The notes beneath the pieces are model-generated. The model did no database searches, was not told where the DNA came from, and saw only the letters and a program-made list of their open reading frames with translations. From Dastarcus helophoroides (taxonomy: Eukaryota; Arthropoda; Insecta; Coleoptera; Bothrideridae), in NCBI GenBank assembly GCA_028583605.1, contig CM053328.1, positions 10,404,782 to 10,468,781 of the forward strand: 64,000 bases of DNA. The letters run 5' to 3'. The translations under genes were made by a program, and so were the position numbers. Below, piece by piece: positions 11,346 to 24,400 of the stretch. How positions within the stretch are numbered: position 1 is the first letter of the stretch; each line of letters starts with the position of its first letter.

Positions 11346-14300
11346 AGTTATTAAAAATTTCATTTGAAAATATCCAGCATATCGCAAAAGAAAGAGTGAA
11401 AAAAAAAACATTATTTCTTTTCGAAGCGAATACTCAAACCGAACTGTGATATTTTTGAATAAATAATCAGGCTGAAACGTTAAGCACAATGTTTGGAAAT
11501 CCTGAATGAATTGGACGATTTTTTGCAGAATGGAATCAACCCCCAAAAAAATTATAATTTACCAGTACATTGACCAATAACAGTCTTTGACTTAAATCAT
11601 TATCGAAAATAACATATCTACTGAAATTTTACGTTTTTGTAAGTTGGTTCTTTCTTGCAAAATAAAATTGTGTGCCTTGTGGTATAAAAGGAAAAGCCAA
11701 TTTCAAAGAAAAAGTTGACATTTTCAGATAAGAAAAAAGACAAAATTTTGTAAATAAAGCGATTCTTGAAGAGAAAAAGATGAATATTAAGAAAAATGGA
11801 ATTTGTAAAAAAACACGATTCTTGAAAGAAAAGTCCAAAAAGTGGAATTTTGATAATTAAATCGAAATTTCGAAGACCAATTTTGTCGAAAAGGCGAATT
11901 TTGGGAAAGATATTAATTTCAAGTGAAAAGGTCAAATTTTTTAGAAAAAGTTAAATTTCCAGAAGAGTCGTTCTAGAAATAGCGGTCCTTAAAATTTCAG
12001 ATAAAAATCAAAATTTTGAGAAAAAGCCAAACTTTGGGAATCCAGTCAAAAATTCTGGATGGAAACTTTCAGAACAAAACCTACTGTTAAGAAAAATGAC
12101 GGAATTTCGAAGAAAAAGGCGAAACTATGGAAAACCGTATACATTTTCCAGAGGAAAAAAAAAGAAAAAATGTTGCGAATGTATGAAAAAAGACTAATTT
12201 CGATAAAAATCGAAATTTTGAGTAAAAGACGAATATCAAGGGGAAAGTTGTGATTTTCAAAAATATAAAAAATTTGATTTTGAAGAAAGATAGATTTTAA
12301 CAAAAATATCCCAATTTGAAAAAGTGTCGAATTGTGGGAAAAAATTGGAATTTAGAAAAAAAGACGAAGAAAAAGTCATTTCCAGAAATCCTAAATATTC
12401 AATTTTGAAATAAACGTAAAAATATCGAAAAAAAGCCAAACCGAGACTAAGCAAAACATGTCAAACTAAAAATTTAGATTCTAGATTGTAGGAGGCAAAA
12501 GTTAAAAAAAAACGAAATTTCGAAAAAAAAAACGTCAAAAATTGATAAAAAAAATTCAAATTTTCCGGTGAAAATCGAATTTAAGGGAAAAATTAATTTT
12601 GCGAATAAATGCGGAGTTAAAATAGGGAATTGAAAAAAATAATAGAATTTCCAAAATAAGACAAAGAAAAAGTCATTTTCAGAAATCGTACATATTTAAT
12701 TTTAAAGTAACTTAAAAATTTCGATAAAAAGGCAAACTCTGAGGCTAAGAAAACATTTCAAACTGAAAATTTAGATTCTAGATTCTAGAAGGTAGAAATT
12801 GTCAAAAGAAACAAAATTTCGAAAAAAAAAACCGACGACAATCTATAAAAAATAAAAATTTTCCGGTGCAAATCGTATTTATGGGAAAAAATAGTTTTGC
12901 GAATAAATTTGAAACTAAAAAAGGGAATTTTGAAAAAAAATTAAATTTCCAAAAAAAGACAAAGAAAAAGTCTGATGGAACGGACTGGTCTTTGGTTATC
13001 TTCAAAAATTGAAACACAATACTTGCTTGTCCCCTGAAACCAAGAAAGATTAAAAAACACAACAAAGGTTGCTCTAACGCGTTTCGATAGCCAAGCTGTC
13101 ATCTTTAGAGAGAAAAGTCATTTCCAGAAATCCTTTTAATTTAATTTAAAAAAAAAACGTAAAATGAACAAGGAAAAGTCAAACTCTGAGGCTAAGAAAA
13201 CGTTTCAAACTGAAATTTCAAATTCTAGATTTTAAAAGGTAGACATTTTCAAGAAAACGAAATTTCGAAAAAAACAGTCGAAAATTGATAACAAAATTGA
13301 AATGTTTCAGGAGAAAATCGTATTGAAAGGAGAAATTAATTTTGCGAATAAATTCGAGAATAAAAAAAAGAATTTTGAAAAAAAGTTGAATTTCCAAAAA
13401 AAAAGGACGATTTCGAGGAAATGGGTGAACTTTTGAGAAAAAATAAAGATTTTGTATAGCAAGTAAAATTTTGAAAAAATATAGTCAAGTTTTGAACATG
13501 GTTAACAAAAACGAATTTTGAAAAAATGTAAATTTTGAGAAAAAGGCGAATTTCAAAGAAAAAAGTTAATTTTTTTAATAACATCATGGATTGCTTTATG
13601 TTGAGAAAAAGTTGAAATTTTGAAAAGGGACAGGTTTTAAGAAAAATATCAAAATTTTCAAAAAAAGTCGAATATCGAGAAAAAATTCAAACGATCAAAA
13701 ACAAAAACGAATTACGAAAAAATGGGCAATGCTCCGAAAAAATGAAAACTTGATTGAAATTACGAAAAAAAGTCGAATATCGAGAAAAAATCCAAACGAC
13801 CAAAAACAAGGACGAATTATGAAAGAAATGCGCACCTTTGCGAAAAGAATGAAAACTTCAGATACGAAATACGAGAAATAAGAGATACGAAAAATAAATA
13901 TTTCGAAAAAAAGTCAGGATTTCAAAAAATGGGCGAATTTTGGGAAAAAGCCAAAATTTACCTAAATATTATTTTATTTTAACTGTTTTAATTAGGGGGA
14001 AACGAGCACTCTGTCTGATACTGAGATAAATGTTAAAATTTTGAAAAGTAAATTGGATTTTTCAAAAATTTGGATTTCAAAATGTTGAAATTTCGAAAAA
14101 ATGTTCTCAAAATTTTTGCTTTCTTACAAAAATTCAAAATTACCAAAACATATATTTCAAAATTGTTACTTTTTAATGAAGATTGGCCAAATTTTAACGA
14201 AACAGCAAATTCTGATAAACCAACATTTGTATAAATTCGATTTGAAAGAAGTCGAAATTTTGAGAAAACCGAACGGTGAAATTTCGAAAACTAGAAATGA

Positions 14301-14411
14301 AGAATTTTAAGATAAAGATTCAAAACTCTGAGAAAGGTAGATTTTTATCAAAGAAGTTGAATTTTACTTACATTCGCGACTCAATTCAGTTGATTAATTC
14401 TTTGGTTAATA
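11346..14411. repeat. A-rich degenerate array with a ~297-bp tandem section
   Basis: This is the same array theme as at the window start. From about 12,364 to 13,250 a clearer unit of about 297 bp repeats three times, marked by GAAAAAGTCATTTCCAGAAA followed by GAGGCTAAGAAAACATTTCA and AGATTCTAGATT. The third unit carries an inserted ~137-bp element. Open frames here (for example 11,618-11,935, 12,802-13,065 and 13,336-13,587) are low-complexity F/K/S-rich text. Confidence 0.8.
12973..13111 (-). mobile_element. Short dispersed element, copy A, filled site in array unit
   Basis: The element interrupts the third 297-bp unit after GAAAAAGTC (12,964-12,972), and the unit resumes with GAAAAGTC (13,112-13,119), so a short target duplication is likely. 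The - strand carries GATGACAG, then CTTGG, then CTATCGAAACGCG, later TTTCTTGGTTTCAGGGGACA and, at the far end, ACCAGTCCGTTCCA. Related copies lie at 45,219-45,305, 51,517-51,660 and 60,986-61,089. It is about 137 bp long, non-coding and of unknown class. Confidence 0.75.
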
Positions 14412-14774
14412 CAGCGTTTCCCAACCGTTGTGTCGCCGGAAGTTCTTACTCAGGTGTGTCGCCAAAATAGGAGATGAGAAAAATTGACATTTCTCACCCT
14501 TACTTTGTGGAATTCTTCAATATGTTTTTGTTTAAATTGTTAAAGTTTAATAGTTATCAGAAAAATTTACAAATGTATAATAATAACCTTTTTTTATGGT
14601 CATCAAAATTTGTAGGCGGTCATGAGGACTATTTCTTGGTTGTCAAAAATTTATTGGGAGCACATGAGATTTTTTTTGTCGTCAAAAAATTCTTGAACGG
14701 TTAACGTACGTCGCTCTTTTTGCCCAATACCAAAAGTGTGTCACTTCCAAAAAAAGGTTGGAATGGGAAAACTG
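14412..14774. mobile_element. hAT-type MITE, 363 bp, with 8-bp target duplication
   Basis: The left end CAGCGTTTCCCAACCG and the inverted right end (reverse complement CCAGTTTTCCCATTCCAACC) match the common hAT terminus CAG-GTTTCCCAACC. The 8-bp repeat GGTTAATA lies directly outside both ends (14,404-14,411 and 14,775-14,782). The interior has no transposase; the open frame at 14,474-14,704 is incidental. It lies about 450 bp upstream of the first visible UBR3 exon. Confidence 0.92.
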
Positions 14775-14782
14775 GGTTAATA

Positions 14783-15227
14783 GATTGTGTTAGGTTTTGA
14801 AATGAAGTCTGATTCTTTTTGCAGCAAAGATTATGACTACTTTTGAATTATTTGCTAAAAATCGATTATTTAAAGCTTTGTGACTTGCTTCCTTTCTGCA
14901 AACAGTCGTCTAGTTATTCAAGATGGTCGTCTTAAATCTTCTAATTGCAAATAGAAGAGTCAGGGGGATTCTGTAAAGGAAGTGGCGTTACGTATTTTGT
15001 TTCATGTTACGAAAACCTGACGCATATTTTCTTCTTAATATGTTTTAAGAGAAATATGAATAATAAATGAATATCACATAACCAGCGAAGTACTGAATAA
15101 TAAACACGTTTTTGGGAACAATCACTAGTAAACAACCTGATCTTATCTTGCCTTATTATGGATACAATCAATTTTCCAATCTGATATTTCAAAGCCAAAG
15201 ACCCTAACAAAAAATGTTCTCCTTTAG
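14783..15227. other. Non-coding segment before first visible UBR3 exon
   Basis: This is ordinary AT-rich DNA ending in the splice acceptor TTCTCCTTTAG at 15,227. No start codon with a UBR3-like N-terminus was found here or further upstream, so this is probably the end of an intron whose 5' exon lies farther left. Confidence 0.55.
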
Positions 15228-15447
15228 TTTTGGCCTATGACAACCCAACTACCTGCGGGTTGGTATGGACGCCGAACTTTGTGGCGTACCGTTGTCGCAC
15301 CTGCGGTATATCGCCCTGCATGTCACTCTGCACGGAATGCTTCAAAAAGGGGAATCACCAGCACCAGCGCCACGACTACAACATGTTTCTCAGTCAAGCC
15401 GGCGGCGCTTGCGATTGTGGTGACACCTCCGTCATGAAGGAAACTGG
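15228..15447 (+). CDS. Ubr3: UBR3 exon: core of UBR zinc finger
   Basis: The acceptor is TTCTCCTTTAG and the donor GGGTAAGTG. The exon starts with two bases completing a codon and ends in phase 2. It encodes most of the UBR box, with Cys and His ligands in [21 protein letters not shown], the His-rich turn [11 protein letters not shown] and GGACDCGD. The His-to-His distance in that turn is longer than the usual H-x2-H. Confidence 0.95.
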
Positions 15448-18400
15448 GTAAGTGTGTCCCTAGTATTTGCTACTTTTTTTTTGCTAAGTTGATTAACTTC
15501 AGATTCTGCGATGAGCACGGCCCCAATAAATGCAACAATAAGGATAAGGCACCCAATGATCTGATGTGCGTGGCTGAGGCGATGATGCCTAGAATCATAC
15601 TGAGGCTTTTGCAACACTTGCGGGAAAATAGGTAAGTTAAATTGACTTTGTCGCTCTGATGGTTCATCGATGCGTTTCGTAGTAAATACGGATCCCCGGA
15701 TTCTTACAAAGTTGCTATACAGGAAGCAGACGCTTTTATTACGATGTTATTAGATTTTAACAACTTGGGGGGCCTCATGAGAAGAGTAATGACTTCGGCG
15801 CTTACAAATCCACAGGTAAGATTACATAGATAATAGATAATGCGCAATCACCTCGTTAATTTTATTTTGTAGAAATACAGGGTTTTAAACGAAGTGCCAG
15901 ACAGCAAAGACCCCGAGTACATCCAGTATATGATAGAATCTAAAAAAATATACGAGGAAGCGCTGAAGTCCTTGCCACATCCGGAACCGGCCGTAGATTG
16001 CAAGGATCCATCTTTGATTCAGGACCCGTTGGTGCACAAGACTTTTCTGGAGGAGTTAGTGTTTTGGACTGTTAAGTTCGAGTTTCCACAGAAGTTGGTT
16101 TGTTTGTTGTTAAATATGCTGCCGGATCCCGACTACAAGGAGGCGCTGACGAAGGCTTTTGTCCTGCATTATAGCCGGATTTCGGTGATGCTGGAGCGAT
16201 CAGCGGATCCCGATACTTTGAGCAATCGAGTGGTCCACGTCAGCGTTCAATTGTTTTCAAACGAGAGTTTAGCTTTAAGAATGACTGAACAGTTGAATTT
16301 GTTACATGTTATGGTTGGCAGTTTAACGCATATGATGAGTAAAATTCTCATAAGGAATACGCTTCACGGTGAGATTGTTTTTCTACTGAGAAACATTTTT
16401 AGTTTCATTTATTTTAAACCAGGGGCTATCCGCAGTTATCTGTTAAGGCGCATTTTCACGATTTAATTGCAGTTGATCAACCAAAATTGAAAGAAAATTG
16501 CTGTGAGGACCTGTGTTTCAATTTTTTCTCAGTCAATTTAAGTTGATTCAACAAAAGATTGATCCAGTCAAAATTGATCGTTCAAGTAATAAGTCATCAA
16601 TGGTTTTTAGACGAGTTGAGATATCTGAAGGGTGTGAACTTTTTTTGATCGGCTTGACACACTGGATTCTTATGTTTTATTAGATTGATTTCACTTGAAA
16701 TGTGTGATGAACTAAAACTAAATCTTGAGAACGCGCCTTTACAGGAATTTTTGGCAATTAAATAAAAAGAGAGCAAAAAAATATAGGGTCTTGATTAATG
16801 TCGATCTTGTAGGCAACCAAACATACACTTATGCATAAAATAAAATACCTATCCGTCAGATATTCAATATTCCCTGCCTGTCAGTGACGTTTCATTCTTG
16901 GAGGCACTGGGATTAAATAAAGATATATTTAAACGTGGCCCTTAAGATTATTGATTAGTAGACATAAAATATTCACTTTACTAAAATGAATATTGTTTCT
17001 GATAGGTCTAGCAGGACCTCTTGAGGTTGAAACTGTTAAAATGTTTCATAGTAACATCTTTTGATGTCTTTTGAATACTAATTTTAGATTTTTGACTGCA
17101 ACTCTTGTTTCAACATTTAGAAAATTTTTGTGGGAGGGTGAAAGAACTTTAGCGCTATATTGAAAAATAGTTTTAATATTATTTGGTATTAAATAGTTTT
17201 AATATTGTTTTAAAAACTGCAAATACTGTTAATGTTTCAAATAATGTATTACTAATCTTCTTCAATGGTTACAAATTATAGGAATACATAACTTTTGGAT
17301 GTTCGTTGCTGCATAATTTAATTGAGTTTTTTGCAGCTTGTTTTTAGTTACTAGGAAAAAGTCTGAAAGTAAACAATTCATGAAATTGTCTAATTTCACA
17401 GCTGCCCAATTGATAGTTGTTTGATCTTAAGTTGAACGCTATAACTAATCCTATCAAAAATTAAAAATTGACAGAACTCACAAGTTGCCACCAATTAAAA
17501 CCTTTTATCAACAAAAAAAAACTTGAAAACCAGGGCAAAGACGTTGAATAACAATTTCAGTTTTCAATTGTGGTCAAATGGGGTTCGTCCTATTAGATCG
17601 AACAAGAAGTGATTGTATAATCATACCTCGTTAACTTATATCTCTTAATGAAACCTCGATGAACGAAGTTTTTAATTTGAATTTGTTGTTTATTGAAGAT
17701 AAAGAAAGAGATGAACCTCTTGAAAACAATATATTGAAATTTTGATACTAGAGGAAATATGTGAAAAAGTTTTTTCCTCATTTTTAGTTGATTATAACGA
17801 ATGTGTGTTATTTACAATTAGAATCGATAAAATAAACATTAAAATCTCGAGATTAAAGTCGAAATTCAAAGTCGACATTTCAATATAAAATACTGATTGA
17901 AAACTTTTATTAAAATGGCCAAATTTTTATGTTAAAGGCGAAACTTGGTGAAAAATTTAAAATTTTTATTGTAGAGCTGAAAATGTCGGTTAATTATTGA
18001 GATAAATTCGAAAGTTTCAGGAAAAAGATGAAAATTTCAAAAATAGAATCAGTAAAAACAACTAAATTTCGAATTTCATAGTTACATATTTCAACGTGAA
18101 ACTATAGAATTTGAGAAAAAGGTCTAAATTTACAGAAAACTTCAGTATTAAAAAATTTGGCTTTTACCACAAAATGTCTAGAAAAAGCCAAAAGTTCTAA
18201 TTTAATTCAAAGTGTGTAGTTAATTATGAGATTAAAATACAAATTATTGGAAAAACATGTCAAAATCCCATTACATTTTGAGTAAAAGTAGAAAATTTAG
18301 GAAAATGTACTCATTTTAAGATCAAACTGCAAATTTTGAAAAAAAAAGTTGTAAGTTGGAGCAAAATGTACTTAATTTTTAAAACTTCCAAATTTTGCAA

Positions 18401-21400
18401 AGTGTTAGGTTTAAGTTTTAAAACAGGTTAAATTTTGAAAGAAAAATTACAATTTTAGCAAATGATTTCGAGAAAAATCGAAATTCGGAGTTATAGTATA
18501 AATCAGGGCTTCGAACCATTATTTTTTTCGTTCCGGTTTTCGATTTTCGTTTCGAGAAAAAAATCATCTCGGTTCCGTTCCGGTTTTCGTTCCGATGAAA
18601 ATAGCGGTTTTTTCCGGTTTTCGATTCAGTTCCGGGTGACTCATTTTTTAATTGTTTAAAATTTTTTATTTGATTTAAAAATTGATTTTCTAACATAATT
18701 TAGAAAATGTTCTCTTTTTTTAATATTACAGCATATAACTACTCTGGTACTGTTTAAAATTTAAACATAGTATTTCTCGATTTTTAGAGTTTAACAATTT
18801 CACTCTGAAACTCTGAATGCTGGATACATTTTGAGTTCAAACTTCAAGAAAAACCCAAACTAGCTGATACCCTCGCTTTCGCCTACGTAAAAAAAAGAGA
18901 AAAGATTCTTTGATAAGTTTTTTGAAAATGTCGACTCTTCTGAAGAATTTAATTTTTATTGAAAATGTTGACCTTTTTTGAAAATTTTGACAATAAAAAC
19001 CCACTTTTTTACAAAGTCGATCTTTTCTCGTTTGACTTCCAAAATTTCATTTTTTTTCTCGAAATTTTGACTTTATTTTGAAAATTTCTACTTTTTTCAA
19101 AATTTTGATTTTTTGAAAATTTCAACTTCTCTAAATTCTTCAATATTCTGTTTTTGGATATATTTTGATTTTTTTGAACTTTTTACTTTTTTATAACTTT
19201 TGTCCTTGTTAAAGATTTTATTTTTTGAAAAAAATTTCAACTTTTTTAAAAATTTCCTTTTCAATATTTCAACTTTTTTTTAAAAATCTCCTCTTCAATA
19301 TTTCAAATTTTTTTTTGAATATTTTGAATTGATCTCGAAGTTCGAATGTTTGACCTTATTTTTGTAAATATTGACCATTTTCAACTTCAGACTCGAAATT
19401 TCAAGTTCAACTGGTCTTAAATTCGATTTTTTCAAAACATTTCAATTACGTTTAAAAATTTACATTTTTTGAAATTTTAACTTTTGCAAATATATATTTT
19501 CTCAAGTGTTAGTTTTTTTTTATTCGACTTTTTTTTCCAAATTTTGATTTTTTTTTTCGAAATTTTTACTTTTTCTCAAAATTTTTACTTTCTAAAATGA
19601 TTATTTTTTGAAAAGTCTGCCTTTGATTTTTATTGAAAACTCTTAAACATTTTTCGACTTTTTTAAAACATTTGAAAACTTTGAAATTCGAATGTTTTCA
19701 TTTTTTTTAGTTTCCACTTTTTTCAAATGTTTATTTATTTTATTAATCGCAAAACTTTTTTGGTTTGTGCTTTCTTTGGGATTTTAATTTATTTTCTAAA
19801 CTCTGAATTTTTTAAAAAGGTTTATACATAAGTTCGATCTTTTTTCAAAATTGTATTTTTTTTTCAAAATTTTGATATTTTTCTATAAATTAAATGATGT
19901 TGAAAAACTGAATTTTGAAAACTTCTACCCCATTTTTAAAAATTTTTACCTCGGTCCAATTTTTGACAATTCCTCCGAGTTTTGCTATTTTTTGAAAACT
20001 GAGATTTGTTAATATTTGAATTTTTTCTCGAGGTTTCGACTTTAATGCAGTAACCTAAACTTTTATTTGAAAAATATCTAAAAATTGCGACTTTTTGGAA
20101 TTTTTCAATTTTTTTAGAATTTCAACCTTTTTTTGAAAATTTGAAGTTTTTTCGAAATTTCCATGTTTTTCCAAATTACAAATTTTTAAATTTTGAACAA
20201 ATTCTACAAAAATAATTCAAGACCTAACTAATTTTCGAATTTAAAGCTGCCTAAATTCAAAACAATCTGAAAAAAATCGCAGTTTCGAGGCTAAAGTTTT
20301 TTCGACTTTTATGCAGTAAACTGAACTTTTATTTGAAACATTTCTAAAAATTGCGACTTTTTGAAATTTCTTAATTTATTTAGAATATTTCGAAATTTCC
20401 ATGTTTTTCCAAAAGTTCGACTTTTTGTGAAAACTTCGACATTTTTTCAAAATTTCTCTTGAATCTTCAAATTTTTGTAATTTTAACTTTTTGAAAAATT
20501 CGCCCCTGTCAGAAATTTTTTAATTTTTTTGAAGAATCTTATTTTTCAAATTACAAATTTTTAAATTTTGAACAAATTCTATAAAAATAAATAAGACCTA
20601 ACTAAATTTCGATTTTAAAGCTGCCTAAATTCAAAACAATCTGAAAAAAAATCGCAGTTTCGAGGCTAAAGTCGAAATTTTAAGAAAAAAGTTAAATATA
20701 GAGTAAACAGACCCAGATAAAAATTGGAAGTTTAAATTAGACATTTTCTAACATGTCACCGTTTCAAGTTTACTCTTAAAATTTCGACCCCAATTTCAAT
20801 TAAATTGGAATATAAATGTTGTATGTTTCTCTGGAAATTTTAACTGAAATTCCATATTTCTAGAAAAAATTCGAAATAGCGAGATTTTATCTAAAATTTT
20901 AAGAAAAAAGTCAAATCTTGGAATTTGGAAAATTTTAGGAAGTCGGGATCGTAAAAAGATCATTAGAATTTCGAGAAAAAAATTGGCGTATTGAAATTAA
21001 AGTGAAATCTGAAGGAAAACATTCAAGAAAATTCGAAATTTGTATTAATAACTTCAAAAAAATAGGTGTATTAGGCTTATAAAAGCAAAAATCCAAGTTT
21101 GAGAAGAAGAGCAAATTCGCAGTGTTCTGAAGAAAAAGTTGGAATTTTGAGAAAAATTCAAATTTGTAAAAAAAATTGCCAGGAAAAAGATTCCACTGTT
21201 TTAGTCCAAATTTACAATAGAACCTAAATTGTTATCTTAAACTCGAAATTTGAGAAAAAGAAGAAATATTTCGAAAATAAAGTCCAAATTTCAAAAAATA
21301 ATCGAAAATTAATAAAATATTCAAGTTATATACGTTAAAATTTAATTTGGCTTGAAATTTTAAAAATAAAATCAGCATTTTCTTTAAAAAATATGGAAAT

Positions 21401-24400
21401 TGTGATCCAACTTTAAGAACAATATTATTTAAAGTAAACTCGTAATTTTGAGATGAAAGTTGCATGAATTTATGTAAAATTCTAAAAAAGAAATCGAAAT
21501 TTCTAAAAAAAATCCCAAACTTTAGGATAAAGTAAAAATTATTTTAACAACATTCAAATTAAACGAACCGAAATAAACCGTTATTTTTCTCGGTTCTGTT
21601 CCGATTTTCGTTCCGACAATGTAATGGTTTTTTTTGGTTCAATTCTGGTTCGAAGCCCTGGTATAAATTCTGACGGAAAGAGAAAACAGTGTAATTATGT
21701 AAGAAAGTTGAACATTGGAATAAAATGTATTTAATTAAACTTCTAAACTTTTTGAGCTGAAAAATGTTAAGTTTAAGTTTTAAACAATCTTAAACTTAGA
21801 AAAAAAAATTAGAATTTTAACAAATGATTTCGAGAAAAATCGAAATTTTGATTAGAAATTTAAAGTTAAGCTGGAACGTTTGGGGACAAAATTTCATCGG
21901 AAAGAATGCGAATATTTTTAATTTAAATGCAATATTTGGAGAATAATGTTGTTTTTTGATTTAAAGTTCGAAATTTTAAGAAAAAATAAAAACTGAAAGA
22001 TTTAAGTGGAAATGCTGTGAAGAAGGATCTCGAAATATTCTAAATTTCAAGTTCGAGTTGAAAAAGTTGAGAAGAAAGTGAAATTTAGAGAAAAAGCTCG
22101 AAATTTATTGAAAATGTTGGTGGGATTTTCCTATTAAAAATTTTCGATCTCAATTTGAAAGTTTTAAGAGTAAAGTCATCGAATAGAAAAAAAAAATGTG
22201 GAAATTTCTATTTAAACTGGGGGAATTGGGAAAAATGTAACAATTTCTATAAAAACCTTAATTTTGGGTACATAGATGAAACATTGGAAAAACAAAATGT
22301 TAAATTTTTATTTAAAGTTGAAATGTTTGCTTAAACTGTACATTTCTTGAATTTTTCAGGTTTCAACCTGAAGCGGAGAAAAATTTCGAGAACTCTAAAC
22401 TGATTTTTAGTCTGCCTAATTTTGAGAAAAATTGAAAATAAAAGTATTCTAAAAGAGATCTTGGTTTTCATTAAAACTTGAAATTTTTATAGAAATGTAA
22501 ATTCAATTTCAGTTTTAAAAAAATCAACATTTCCAAGATTCGAATTTAAAAAAAAAACAAATTTTTAAAAGTATTTTTACTTTAATTTAAATGTTGCTGC
22601 ATTTTTTTGGTAGACTTGGAGTTTCGAGAAAATTTCTATAAGTTAAAAGAAATGTTTTTCTAAAAATGTTAAAAATTTGATCTGGTTTTAAAAAAATAAG
22701 CGAATTTACTAATATCTCGGGGAAAATTCGAAATTTTCCAGCAATAGAAAATGTCCTATTTTGAGATAATTAAGTTTCGAAAGAAGACGAACAGATGAAA
22801 ATGTCGAGGAGAAATTTGTAATTTCCATAAGACCCTTTTCGAAATGACAAAAAACTAATTTTGTGAAATTGTGTGAAATTTCGAAATATTGCATTTGGTG
22901 GAAAAAGCCGAAATGTCCAATAACAGAAATTACCAAATTTTGAGATAAAAGGCGAACTTTTGAAAAAGGAAGAATTTTGAAAAAAAAAATTGAAATTTTT
23001 AGAACGCGATTTTAAAAAGAAAAGGTCGAAAATTTCAGAGGGCGACGTTTTACAAGAAAGTAGAAATTTAGAAAATAACATTTCCGAAGAATGTCTAGTT
23101 TTGACAAAAGAAGCAGAATTTTGAGGACGAAGTCGTAATTTCGAAACAAATTTTTGGAACAAGTAGAACCGAACAAATAATGAATTTTGAAATATAATCG
23201 AAATTTCGGGGAAAATGTTAAAATTTGAAACAATTGAACGTCGAAATTTAGCCAAAATTTTAAAAACAATAAATTTCTCATAAAGTCCAAGAGTTGAAAG
23301 TTTTAGAAAGCTAAAATTTTGAGAACTCTTCGAAATTTGAAACAATTTTTTTTTCAAGATGACATCAAATTATAAAAAAATCAAAATTTTAATCGTTCAA
23401 AGTTTTCTGAAAAATCTACTTCAGAAAAATTTCAGATTTACAAAATAATTTAAGATTTCATGAGCAAAATTTTAAAAAAGACAGTCGAAGTATTTCAAAG
23501 GTTCAAATCTTGAGAATTCATAATTTTGAATATCGAAGTTCAAATTTGAAACAAGTCGAACTTCTCAAAAAAACTGATTTTTTTCAAAAAAGGCTAGATT
23601 TACCAAATAGTTCAAAATTTCAAGAGACAAAACTTTGGAAACAGACAGAATTTTCGAAAAATCAAATTCTTTAAATATCGTGCTTTTTGACAAGTGGAAA
23701 TATTTAAAAAAAAGGAAATTTTTAAAAAAGTCGAATTTTAAAAAGCTAAAATTTTGAAAACTTCGAAATTTGAAACAATTTTTTTTCAAGATAACATCAA
23801 ATTAAAATAAAATCAAAATTTTAGTACGTTTAAAATTTTCTATTTCAGAAAAAGTTCAGATTTACAAACTAATTCAAGATTTCATGAGCAAAATTTTGAA
23901 AAAAAAAGTCGAAATGTTCCAAAGGTTCAAATATTGAAAACTCGTAATTTTAAAAATCGAAGTTCAAATTTGAAATAAGTCGAACGTCTCAAAAAAAGCT
24001 GATTTTTTTTTAAAGTCTTGATTTACCAAATAGTTCAAAATTTCAAGAGACAAAACTTTGGAAAAAGACAGAATTTTCAAAAAATCAAATTTATCGATCT
24101 TTTTGACAAGTGGACATATTTAAAAAAAAGGAAATTTTAGAAAAATTCGAAATTTTAAAAAAGTCATAATTTTAAGAATTTGAAATTTTGAAAAGTAATT
24201 CAAAAAATCATAATAAAAAAAATTTAAATTGGGATCAAGTCAGACTTTTGAAAAAAAAAGCTAAATTTTTTAAGATAATCCAGAATTACAGGTAGTATAA
24301 TTCAAAATTTCGAGGGAAACTTTGGAAAAATCAAAAATTCAAAATTTTGAAAATTCATTTTTAACAAAGCGGAAATAATCAAAGGGAAAGATTGTTTAAA

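Noticed and set aside
14474..14704. 76-codon open frame upstream of UBR3
   Set aside because: It lies inside the 363-bp hAT MITE and has no known motif.
22770..23357. 195-codon open frame on the - strand
   Set aside because: It lies wholly within the A-rich array and translates to F/S/K/L-rich text repeating the array word. No family features.
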